Both the position numbers and the translations under genes were made by a program. The notes under the pieces were generated by a model. The model was not told the DNA's origin, ran no database searches, and was given only the letters and a program-made list of their open reading frames with translations. Shown here piece after piece: positions 1-6,805 of a DNA stretch of 7,845 nt. Source of the stretch: Bacilli bacterium (GTDB lineage: Bacteria > Bacillota > Bacilli > Tumebacillales > JAQBPP01); the NCBI GenBank assembly GCA_028287455.1, contig JAQBPP010000006.1:1-7845 (forward strand). Reading direction: 5' to 3'. Positions within the stretch are counted from its first letter, which is position 1. Each line of letters opens with the position of its first letter.

Positions 1-1746
1 TTGAAGTGGAAGCTGATTTCCATTTTTAGTGCAATCGTGCTGTGCAATTTAGTAGTCGTCGGCTATTTTGTCAATGGGCAGGTTTCCAGGGAAATTCAAA
101 AAGACGACATCAATTTAAGCAGTTTGGTCTTACAGCAAGTGAATTTGAATCTGGCGCGTTATTTGAACGATTATGAAAATTTTATTTATACATTGGGCAC
201 GAGTGATGCGCTGGGGGCATGGACCGATTTAAGCAATGCGGGAAACCGTGCGGAGTCTGTCGTACCCTTTTATATGATTCAGACGGACTATATTAAACCT
301 TTTCTGCTTTCACATCCGGAATTGTTATCGGTCATGCTGTATATCAGCGAAAGAAATCAGGCCTACTTCTCGCCAGTTTATGGAATTCAAACCGGCTACT
401 CCATGAGCAAAGAGCCCTGGCTGACAAAAGTATCCGTGGTTGCCAACATCAACTATTTTAGCGGTGTTAGTTCGATGTATGTCGACCCTCACAATCTGAG
501 GCCTGTAAACCTGAATCCAATAACAATGGTCAAACGCTTCGGGATCAACGGATCTACTTTTGTTAAAGTGGATTTTCAACCCACTCTTCTGCAAAACATT
601 TTGGATAAAATCAATATTGGCAACAATGGGGTTGGTTTGATTGTGAATTCCGAAGGAACGATTGTGGCGCATTCTCAACAGGACAGTGTTCAATCACAGT
701 TGGATCCGAGCATTTTCAGTCGAATCCAGGGAACGCAGCGTGGATCTTTTGTGCTTCCAACGTCAGGTGAAATCGTAATTTATCAATCGATTGGGAACAC
801 CAATTGGAAATCTGTGATTCTGATACCTTTTGAAGAGATCGCTGGAAGCATCTATTCGATACGTAACTTCATGATCCTATTCGCAGCCTTTTGCCTGCTG
901 GTTTCAGCTTTTCTCATTTTCATGATTTCTTCTTCCATCACCAGACGGATCACTAAACTTAGAGAAATAATGAAATATACGGGTCAAGGTCAGATTGATC
1001 TTCCCGTTCCTGTCGAAGGCGAAGATGAAATCTCCATTTTGGCAGACGCGTACAATCGGATGCTGGATGACCTGAGGCAGAATATTAGACGATCGGCAGA
1101 TGCAAAACTGGCTGAGGAGCAGGCGGTCCTCTTATCGCTGCAGTCGCAAATAGATTCCCACTTTTTATACAATACACTGGAAATTATTAATTCGATGGCA
1201 ACGCAAATTGAACATCAGGAAATTGAGCAAATCACCATCTCCTTATCCCATATGTTTCGGTACACGGCCAATTATCATCAGACCGAAGTCACGATTCGGG
1301 AAGAGGTTCAGCATTTGCTGAGCTATCTCCAAATCATCAAAATCAGATTCGAGCAACTGTTTACTTATGTTCTGCATGTAGAAGATTCTTGTTGGGAGGC
1401 AAAATGTTTAAAAGTCATTTTGCAACCGCTCGCGGAAAATGCGATTAAACATGGCTTTGAGCGCACAGGCAGCCCTCTTCACCTATTAATTGAAGTTCGT
1501 AATTTGGAAAATCAATGGATTCAGGTTACGATAGCGGATAATGGCAAAGGGTTTAGTGAACAGGAGCTCGAGCAGTTGAATCGCCAATTTCAAAACAATG
1601 ATATGCACTACTCCGATTTTCGACGGATCGGTCTGTTAAATATCCAGTATCGGTTGAACACCCGATATGCTGCTATGGAAGCTGGAATAAACATTGAAAA
1701 CGATAATGGGGCGGTTGTGAAACTAGTCTTTCCATTTGAAAATTAA
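1..1746 (+). CDS. YesM-type sensor histidine kinase, membrane-bound (possibly 5' partial)
   Basis: This is a membrane sensor kinase that would autophosphorylate and pass phosphate to the response regulator encoded 24 bases downstream. Seen in the 581-residue product: an N-terminal membrane helix (about residues 4-24), a roughly 260-residue extracellular region of the size of the Cache-type sensor usual in this family, a second membrane helix (about 290-311) and a HAMP linker (about 312-364). A His_kinase domain follows, with the phospho-acceptor motif QIDSHFLYNTL (His387), the N box ENAIKHG (Asn480), the ATP-lid motif ADNGKGF (Asp513) and the late glycine motif RIGLLNIQYRL. The acceptor motif has Asp-Ser where the family usually has Asn-Pro. 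The frame opens with TTG at the window's first base. The protein then begins like a normal membrane anchor, so this may be the true start, but the upstream sequence and ribosome site are not visible. The family is well supported; the ligand, probably a sugar signal, is inferred from the neighbours. Confidence 0.93.
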   Translation: MKWKLISIFSAIVLCNLVVVGYFVNGQVSREIQKDDINLSSLVLQQVNLNLARYLNDYENFIYTLGTSDALGAWTDLSNAGNRAESVVPFYMIQTDYIKPFLLSHPELLSVMLYISERNQAYFSPVYGIQTGYSMSKEPWLTKVSVVANINYFSGVSSMYVDPHNLRPVNLNPITMVKRFGINGSTFVKVDFQPTLLQNILDKINIGNNGVGLIVNSEGTIVAHSQQDSVQSQLDPSIFSRIQGTQRGSFVLPTSGEIVIYQSIGNTNWKSVILIPFEEIAGSIYSIRNFMILFAAFCLLVSAFLIFMISSSITRRITKLREIMKYTGQGQIDLPVPVEGEDEISILADAYNRMLDDLRQNIRRSADAKLAEEQAVLLSLQSQIDSHFLYNTLEIINSMATQIEHQEIEQITISLSHMFRYTANYHQTEVTIREEVQHLLSYLQIIKIRFEQLFTYVLHVEDSCWEAKCLKVILQPLAENAIKHGFERTGSPLHLLIEVRNLENQWIQVTIADNGKGFSEQELEQLNRQFQNNDMHYSDFRRIGLLNIQYRLNTRYAAMEAGINIENDNGAVVKLVFPFEN

Positions 1747-1770
1747 GGTTAAGCGGAGGACAATGCTATC

Positions 1771-2883
1771 ATGTATCGGATTCTGGTCGTTGACGATGAA
1801 CCTCATATACGTTCGGGACTTGAAGCCAAGGTTCAGCAGTATGGCAATGATTTGCTGATCGTCAGCGGGAAATCGGCAAATGGGACAAACGCATTAGAGT
1901 GGCTTAACTCTTCCTTTGCAGATATTTGTATAACGGACATCCGCATGCCTGTGATGGACGGACTGGAATTAGTGAAGCAGATTAATGAGAAATTTTCCTG
2001 GGTGAAATGTGTAATCGTGTCCAGTTATGATGATTTCAGTTACGCGCAGCAAGCAATTGAAATGAACGTGAGCGACTACATTTTAAAACCTGTTGAGCGT
2101 GAAACTTTGCATCGGGCATTGGAAAATGCGATTTCTGCACTGGAAAAAAGCAGAATGGATCGGGCCAACCAATTGCTGGTGGATAAAATGCAGAGAACCC
2201 GCGATATGCTCAGTCGATGGACCGAACTGATTCTCACGCATCAATTTGATAAATATCCGCTGCTGGTGTTTGATACGCTGGAGATGATGGAAGATTGGAT
2301 TCAAGGTGACTATTATCTGTTAGACGCGCTGTCTGCTGCATGGATTCAAATGGTGGAGAAAGAAGTTAAACGTGACGTGGTTACGAAAGTGGACATTCGA
2401 GATGATGAACTTGGATTCGATTCCAAATCTTTGCCCAATGACAACGCTCGTTTTTACTTCCGACTTGTTGCGATTATCCGGTTGGAAAAAAGTATTCTGC
2501 AGATTTTTGATCAACTCAAAAAGAGCAGCCAGTTTGAAAATGCGAAGATGATTAACCAAGTGAAGCAGTACATCGATTTGCACTATTCAGATAAATTCAC
2601 AACTGAGGACTTGGCCGATGCGATTCCGATCAGCCGATCGTACTTGGCTGTCCTGTTTAAGCAAAACACCGGTCAAACCGTCTGGAGCTATCTCGTGGAA
2701 GTACGAATGAAGAACGCGAAACTGCTGCTGCTGGATCAGAAGTTAAAAATCTATGAAATCGCCCATCAATTAGGCTATGAAAACAGTGAACATTTCTCTA
2801 AACTTTTTAAGGAGTATTATGGGGTCACTCCCAAAGATTACAGACGCAAAATCGAGATGAATGTGGATATCGAAGAACAATGA
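1771..2883 (+). CDS. YesN-type response regulator with AraC-family DNA-binding domain
   Basis: This is a cytoplasmic transcription factor, the expected partner of the upstream kinase and probable activator of the downstream importer genes. The 370-residue product has a receiver domain (about 1-120) with acidic residues Asp8/Asp9, phospho-acceptor Asp56 in TDIRMPVMDG, Ser84 and Lys106 in LKPV. A middle segment of about 140 residues shows no motif I recognise. The C-terminal AraC-type domain (about 261-361) has two helix-turn-helix units near 278-299 and 327-349, and ends in the family signature GVTPKDYR (351-358). The length is close to that of Bacillus subtilis YesN. The start is set by GGAGGA at 1755-1760, ten bases before the ATG, and the gene is almost certainly cotranscribed with the kinase. 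Its stop codon lies inside the stem of the following terminator hairpin. Confidence 0.95.
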   Translation: MYRILVVDDEPHIRSGLEAKVQQYGNDLLIVSGKSANGTNALEWLNSSFADICITDIRMPVMDGLELVKQINEKFSWVKCVIVSSYDDFSYAQQAIEMNVSDYILKPVERETLHRALENAISALEKSRMDRANQLLVDKMQRTRDMLSRWTELILTHQFDKYPLLVFDTLEMMEDWIQGDYYLLDALSAAWIQMVEKEVKRDVVTKVDIRDDELGFDSKSLPNDNARFYFRLVAIIRLEKSILQIFDQLKKSSQFENAKMINQVKQYIDLHYSDKFTTEDLADAIPISRSYLAVLFKQNTGQTVWSYLVEVRMKNAKLLLLDQKLKIYEIAHQLGYENSEHFSKLFKEYYGVTPKDYRRKIEMNVDIEEQ

Positions 2884-2913
2884 CCGGGAGATGGCTCCCG
2901 GTCATTGTTGGTT
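2876..2913 (+). terminator. Rho-independent terminator after the two-component genes
   Basis: A perfect 15-bp inverted repeat (2876-2890 pairing with 2895-2909) closes a 4-base ATGG loop. The inner ten pairs, TGACCGGGAG with CTCCCGGTCA, are GC-rich, and the right arm runs into TTGTTGGTTT. The U tract is interrupted, so termination may be partial. The hairpin begins before the regulator's TGA stop (2881-2883). It separates the regulatory pair from the importer operon, which has its own promoter just downstream. Confidence 0.85.
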
Positions 2914-2938
2914 TATGGGGACACGGACGAAAAAGAGA

Positions 2939-2970
2939 AAACGATTACTATGTATTTTAAACGATTGCTA
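2939..2970 (+). promoter_or_regulatory. 12-base direct repeat, candidate operator for the YesN-type regulator
   Basis: AAACGATTACTA (2939-2950) and AAACGATTGCTA (2959-2970) match at 11 of 12 positions, with starts exactly 20 bases apart. That is about two helical turns. The second copy ends two bases before the -35 box. Two same-direction half-sites on one DNA face, next to -35, are the usual arrangement for AraC-type activators, and one is encoded immediately upstream. An alternative reading is that the shared core AAACGATTRCT resembles half of a CcpA cre site, and the second copy fits a relaxed cre consensus with one mismatch. The repeat is directly visible; the binding protein is inferred. 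Confidence 0.6.
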
Positions 2971-2972
2971 CA

Positions 2973-3001
2973 TTGTGACTTCCGATGACACAGCAGATAA
3001 T
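2973..3001 (+). promoter_or_regulatory. Sigma-A promoter of the importer operon
   Basis: A -35 box TTGTGA (2973-2978, four of six consensus bases) and a -10 box GATAAT (2996-3001, five of six) are separated by the ideal 17 bases. Transcription would start near 3008-3010, giving a leader of about 40 bases before the binding-protein start codon. The weak -35 fits a promoter that needs an activator, and the direct repeat lies directly upstream. No riboswitch-like fold is evident in such a short leader. Confidence 0.65.
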
Positions 3002-3033
3002 GAAACTACTAGATAAATAGAGTTGCGATATAT

Positions 3034-3040
3034 AAGGGGG
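3034..3040 (+). promoter_or_regulatory. Ribosome binding site that decides between two tandem TTG starts
   Basis: AAGGGGG differs from the ideal AAGGAGG by one base. It ends 8 bases before the TTG at 3049 but only 5 before the TTG at 3046. The spacing favours 3049, and the choice changes the protein by a single residue in the signal peptide. Confidence 0.6.
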
Positions 3041-3048
3041 AAGTTTTG

Positions 3049-4713
3049 TTGAATAAAGCGTTCATTCCGTTTTCTGCTGCGGCGCTGGGTGTGCTGGTGG
3101 TAATGACAGGCTGCGGTTCACAGAATAGTGCAGGTGGGCTGCCAAGCAATACAGGCAATGGTACAAAAGCGGGGACTTACCCGATTGTCAGTCAAAAAGA
3201 AACTCTCAAAGTTCTTACCAAGCAGGAACCCTATGTAGAAGATTACAACACGAACGATTTCACCAAATTCCTCGAGAACAAAACGAATATTCATGTGGAT
3301 TGGCAAGTAATTCCGGCGGCAGACGCAAAGACAAAAATACAGGTGCAATTGGCTGGGGGCCAACTCCCGGACATTTTTATGAATGACAGTTTATCGGATA
3401 GTCAGATCGTCGACTACGGGACCCAAGGAGTATTTATCCCGCTCAACCAATTGATCGACAAGTATGCGCCAAACATCAAAAAAATGATGGATCAGAATCC
3501 AAATCTCAAGCAATATATGGTGGCGCCAGACGGCAATATTTACAACATTCCCGATGTAGGCGGCGTTCTGCATACTGCCATGCCGAAGAAAATGTGGATT
3601 TATAAGCCATGGCTGGACAAGTTGGGGCTGAAAGTACCAACCACAACAGCAGAACTTTATAATGTGCTGAAGGCGTTTAAGACGCAGGATCCAAATGGCA
3701 AAGGAAACGAAATTCCTTTATCCGGTGCAAGTGCTAATGCCCCTGTGAATGCGTCCAACAACGAACCGGAAAGCTTTATTATGCAATCGTTTATTTACTA
3801 TGACAGAACCACTTATTTGTACTTAAATAACGGACAAGTCCAGTTCTCTGCGGACAAACCAGCGTTCAGAGATGGCGTGAAGTATATGAGACAACTGGTG
3901 CAGGATGGATTGCTGCAGCCTGAAGCATTTACACAAGACCGCAAAGCGCTTACAGCACTCGCAGAAGATCCAAGTGGAGACCGATTGGGAGCAGCAACCT
4001 CCTTATACTGGGGGCATTTCACAATCGACAATGGGCCAAGCGGGCGGTATAAGGACTATGTAGCAGTTCCTGTGTTGGCGGGTCCAGACGGCAAGCGATA
4101 TGGATATGACCGGGGATATCCTGTAACCGCAGGCGGCTTTGCGATTGCGAAAGATTGCAAGGATCCGATCGCAGCCATTCGCTGGATGGACTATTTCTAT
4201 AATGAACAGGCACAGTTGGACGAAGGTTGGTCACCTTATTGGGGTCAAATCGGCGTAGGTTGGAAAAAACCGGATGCGGGAATCAAGGGAATTGACGGCC
4301 GTACACCCACCTATGAAGCGATTATTCCGTTCGGTACCAAAACCAATAGTCGGTGGTCGCAAACCAATCCAGGTTATCAAACACCTGACTATATTCTGTC
4401 AGAAGCAGCAACACCTGCATCTGAGAATGAGGTAAGACTGTTTGATGCTACCAATCAGTTGTACAAACCTTATTCAGACGCTCAGCAACAAGTTCCGCAT
4501 ATGTTCTTCTCTGATGAGGATTTAGCTAAAAACGGAGACTTGCAGAAAAACTTAGACAACATTGTCCAGCAGTTTTTAATCAAGTTTGCCACGGGTAATT
4601 TGGATGTCAACAATGACAGTGACTGGAACAAATACCTCAAAGAGTTGGATAACGCAGGTTTGAAACAGTATGTACAGATCTATCAAGACAACTACGCGAA
4701 ATTGAAAAAGTAG
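3049..4713 (+). CDS. LplA-type extracellular solute-binding lipoprotein of a sugar ABC importer
   Basis: This protein captures a sugar or oligosaccharide outside the cell and delivers it to the two permeases encoded downstream. The 554-residue product starts with a short lysine-containing stretch, a hydrophobic core and the lipobox MTGC, so lipid attachment is expected at Cys22, anchoring it to the outer face of the membrane. The mature part begins with a low-complexity Gly/Ser/Asn linker. It then shows features of the large LplA/YtcQ branch of family 1 binding proteins: LPDIF (106-110) in the first lobe and PDGNIYNIP (160-168), a version of the common 'DGkiYalP' motif. Aromatic residues are plentiful in the second half, which suits carbohydrate binding. 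The start is TTG; TTG at 3046 is an in-frame alternative. The length of about 550 residues is normal for this branch. The family is firm, but the ligand is not readable from sequence; a fucose-containing oligosaccharide is inferred from the downstream GH29 gene. Confidence 0.92.
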   Translation: MNKAFIPFSAAALGVLVVMTGCGSQNSAGGLPSNTGNGTKAGTYPIVSQKETLKVLTKQEPYVEDYNTNDFTKFLENKTNIHVDWQVIPAADAKTKIQVQLAGGQLPDIFMNDSLSDSQIVDYGTQGVFIPLNQLIDKYAPNIKKMMDQNPNLKQYMVAPDGNIYNIPDVGGVLHTAMPKKMWIYKPWLDKLGLKVPTTTAELYNVLKAFKTQDPNGKGNEIPLSGASANAPVNASNNEPESFIMQSFIYYDRTTYLYLNNGQVQFSADKPAFRDGVKYMRQLVQDGLLQPEAFTQDRKALTALAEDPSGDRLGAATSLYWGHFTIDNGPSGRYKDYVAVPVLAGPDGKRYGYDRGYPVTAGGFAIAKDCKDPIAAIRWMDYFYNEQAQLDEGWSPYWGQIGVGWKKPDAGIKGIDGRTPTYEAIIPFGTKTNSRWSQTNPGYQTPDYILSEAATPASENEVRLFDATNQLYKPYSDAQQQVPHMFFSDEDLAKNGDLQKNLDNIVQQFLIKFATGNLDVNNDSDWNKYLKELDNAGLKQYVQIYQDNYAKLKK

Positions 4714-4744
4714 TGGCCTGAGAACAGGAATTTTAGTGATCATA

Positions 4745-4794
4745 GTCCGGGCAATTGCATCTGCTGAGTCTGATGCAATTGTTCGGACATTTTT
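4745..4794 (+). terminator. Intergenic stem-loop with T run, likely attenuator between binding protein and permeases
   Basis: GTCCGGGCAATTGCATC (4745-4761) pairs with GATGCAATTGTTCGGAC (4772-4788) over 17 continuous positions, two of them G-U wobbles in RNA. The loop is ten bases, and the right arm is followed by A and five Ts (4790-4794). It lies between the binding-protein stop and the ribosome site of the first permease, and no new promoter is visible after it. It probably terminates part of the transcription or protects the upstream mRNA end, so that binding protein is made in excess of permeases. The hairpin is clear; its strength and role are inferred. Confidence 0.75.
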
Positions 4795-4800
4795 CAGATC

Positions 4801-4809
4801 GGGGGAGGG
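4801..4809 (+). promoter_or_regulatory. Strong ribosome binding site that fixes the first permease start
   Basis: GGGGGAGGG ends 7 bases before the ATG at 4817, while the open frame itself reaches back to a TTG at 4736 inside the hairpin region. This site makes 4817 the convincing start. Confidence 0.8.
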
Positions 4810-4816
4810 CTGGGTA

Positions 4817-5806
4817 ATGTTGCAAGTGCAAAAATCGGGTGCAGCAACTGGTGCAGTGCGTGCAACCAAAAGACGTGCCACCGTAAAAATGAGCAGCCGA
4901 ACGAGTGTCAGTAAACGAATTTTGGTCAATTGGCAGCTGTACTTGTTAATTCTAATTCCTTTTGTATACGTAGCCGTATTTAAATACATTCCGATGTTTG
5001 GATTGGTAATGGCGTTTGAACATTTTAGTCCTGTACAAGGAATAGCAGGCAGCAAGTGGGTAGGAATGGCAAACTTTCAACGATTCTTCAATTCCTATGA
5101 TTTTTGGAAGGTGTTGAAGAACACGCTGCAGTTGAGTATTTACAATCTGGCCGTTGGTTTTCCGGCACCTATTCTTCTTGCGTTATCACTGAACTATATC
5201 CGGAATAATCGGTTTAAGAAGCTTGTGCAAATGACCACTTACGCACCACATTTTATCTCAGTGGTTGTCATTGCTGGATTGCTTGTGCAGTTGTTGTCTC
5301 CGAGCGGAATCGTGAACCATATGATCGCTGCTCTGGGAGGCAAGCCGATCGATTTTATGACTCAACCCCAATATTTCAAATCTATTTTTGTTTTTTCCGG
5401 TGTTTGGCAGTCGGCGGGCTATGGTTCAATTATCTACTTGGCCGCTTTGGCTGGTATTGACCAGCAGCTTTATGAGGCAGCTATGATCGATGGAGCAAGC
5501 AAACTGCGACAGATCTGGCATATTGATCTGCCGGGAATCCTGCCAACCGTTGTAATTCTGCTGATTATGAATGTGGGACAGATCATGAATATCGGTTTCC
5601 AAAAGGTGCTTTTGCTGCAGAATCCACTGAATATGGATGCGTCAGAAGTGATCGACACGTATGTGTATAAAGTGGGGATTATTTCTGGGCTGCCTCAATT
5701 CTCTTATGCGACAGCTATTGGTTTGTTTAATTCAATCATCGGTTTAATTTTGATCGTAATCGTAAATCAAATAGCCAAAAAAGTGAATGAAACCAGTTTG
5801 TGGTAA
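4817..5806 (+). CDS. LplB/YtlP-type sugar ABC importer permease
   Basis: This is one of two integral membrane subunits forming the sugar channel of a CUT1-type importer. The 329-residue product has a basic, cytoplasmic N-terminal tail of about 38 residues, then a first membrane helix (about 39-57) and several further hydrophobic helices typical of the binding-protein-dependent permease fold. The EAA loop that docks the ATPase is intact: EAAMIDGASKLRQIWHIDLP, starting at Glu220, with the conserved Gly226. The sequence KYIPMFGLVMAFEHF after helix 1 resembles the 'P.yGl..AF..f' pattern common in LplB homologues. It sits 103 bases after the binding-protein stop, across the hairpin, and 19 bases before the second permease, with which it is surely cotranscribed. 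The substrate is inferred from context only. Confidence 0.93.
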   Translation: MLQVQKSGAATGAVRATKRRATVKMSSRTSVSKRILVNWQLYLLILIPFVYVAVFKYIPMFGLVMAFEHFSPVQGIAGSKWVGMANFQRFFNSYDFWKVLKNTLQLSIYNLAVGFPAPILLALSLNYIRNNRFKKLVQMTTYAPHFISVVVIAGLLVQLLSPSGIVNHMIAALGGKPIDFMTQPQYFKSIFVFSGVWQSAGYGSIIYLAALAGIDQQLYEAAMIDGASKLRQIWHIDLPGILPTVVILLIMNVGQIMNIGFQKVLLLQNPLNMDASEVIDTYVYKVGIISGLPQFSYATAIGLFNSIIGLILIVIVNQIAKKVNETSLW

Positions 5807-5825
5807 ACGGAAGGAGTGACGATAC

Positions 5826-6722
5826 ATGAATTGGTCTGGAGTTATGAAAAATTCAACCGGAGACAAAGCATTTTTTATCTGCAATTATATTTTTGCGTCA
5901 ATTGCCTTTTTACTTGTTTTGTATCCAATAGTATATGTCATTAGTGCCTCCTTTAGTTCGCCGATAGCGCTGATGGAGGGCCGTGTCTGGCTGTTTCCGG
6001 TAGATTTGGGCGTGCAAGGCTACAAAGCGGTGATTGAGTATCACGATGTTTGGATGGGTTACGGAAACAGCATTCTTTACATGGTTGTCGGCACCATTAT
6101 CAATGTGGTGATGACGATCGCAGCAGCCTATCCTCTATCGAGAAAAGATTTTGTCGGCGGCAAAATCATCATGCTTTTGTTCGCTTTTACCATGATTTTC
6201 TCCGGTGGAATGATACCAGATTATTTACTGGTCAAAAACCTGGGGCTGTTGAACAGCAGATTGGCATTGTGGATACCAAATGCAATGACTGTTTTTAATG
6301 TAATTGTGGCTACTTCCTTTTTCCGTGCGAATATTCCGGATGAGCTGCTTGAAGCGGCAAGAGTGGACGGATGCAGCAATTTTCGATTCCTGCGCAGCAT
6401 CGTTTTGCCCTTGTCTGGCGCCATAATTGCTGTAATTACACTGTTTTATGCGGTCGAGCACTGGAACAGCTACTTTAATGCTTTGCTCTATCTGTCCGAT
6501 AAACAGATGTATCCCTTGCAAATGTTTTTACGCGACATTCTGCTAATGAATTCCTCCAGTGACTTGACTATGAATGTAGCGGATGAATCGATGCGGCTGT
6601 ATCTAAACGAACTGCTGAAATATTCGTTGATTATTGTTGCAAGTTTGCCTCTTATGATCATCTACCCATTTGTACAAAAATACTTTGTCAAAGGCGTCAT
6701 GATCGGGTCTATCAAAGGATAA
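5826..6722 (+). CDS. LplC/YtcP-type sugar ABC importer permease
   Basis: This is the second membrane subunit of the importer, expected to pair with the LplB-type protein. The 298-residue product has a first membrane helix at about 19-39 (hydrophobic run around FASIAFLLVLYPIVYVISAS) and further hydrophobic segments along its length. Its EAA loop starts at Glu176 (EAARVDGCSNFRFLRSIVLP), with Cys183 where Ala is usual; this is a mild variation. The end, YPFVQKYFVKGVMIGSIKG, is the characteristic LplC/YtcP C-terminus. The start is ATG with AAGGAG at 5811-5816, nine bases upstream. No ATP-binding subunit follows; importers of this class generally share an MsmX-type ATPase encoded elsewhere. Confidence 0.95.
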   Translation: MNWSGVMKNSTGDKAFFICNYIFASIAFLLVLYPIVYVISASFSSPIALMEGRVWLFPVDLGVQGYKAVIEYHDVWMGYGNSILYMVVGTIINVVMTIAAAYPLSRKDFVGGKIIMLLFAFTMIFSGGMIPDYLLVKNLGLLNSRLALWIPNAMTVFNVIVATSFFRANIPDELLEAARVDGCSNFRFLRSIVLPLSGAIIAVITLFYAVEHWNSYFNALLYLSDKQMYPLQMFLRDILLMNSSSDLTMNVADESMRLYLNELLKYSLIIVASLPLMIIYPFVQKYFVKGVMIGSIKG

Positions 6723-6751
6723 ACTCATGCAGGAAAGTAGATGCCACATGA

Positions 6752-6776
6752 AGAATATTCGCATCAACAATATTCT
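6752..6776 (+). repeat. Short AT-rich inverted repeat before the fucosidase gene
   Basis: AGAATATT (6752-6759) and AATATTCT (6769-6776) are perfect 8-base complements around a 9-base spacer, in the 83-base gap between the second permease and the fucosidase. It is too AT-rich and lacks a T run, so it is not a convincing terminator. It could be a weak hairpin or a protein-binding site, and chance is also possible. Confidence 0.35.
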
Positions 6777-6805
6777 ATGGATTGAAATCGGATAGGAGAT
6801 AAGTG

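Noticed and set aside
4717..4728. Small hairpin CCTG-AGAA-CAGG after the binding-protein stop
   Set aside because: A four-pair stem is too weak to treat as a feature next to the 17-position stem that follows.
4736..4816. Longer N-terminus for the first permease from TTG 4736
   Set aside because: This stretch is the intergenic stem-loop. The strong ribosome site at 4801-4809 and ATG 4817 give a normal LplB-type N-terminus.
4576..5055. Open frame of 159 codons on the minus strand across the binding-protein/permease junction
   Set aside because: It covers the ends of two real genes and the hairpin, has no visible ribosome site or motif, and is explained as a shadow of the plus-strand genes.
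6723..6805. Separate promoter for the fucosidase gene
   Set aside because: TTGAAA at 6782-6787 has no fitting -10 upstream of the start codon, and no other pair with sensible spacing was found; read-through from the permeases is simpler.
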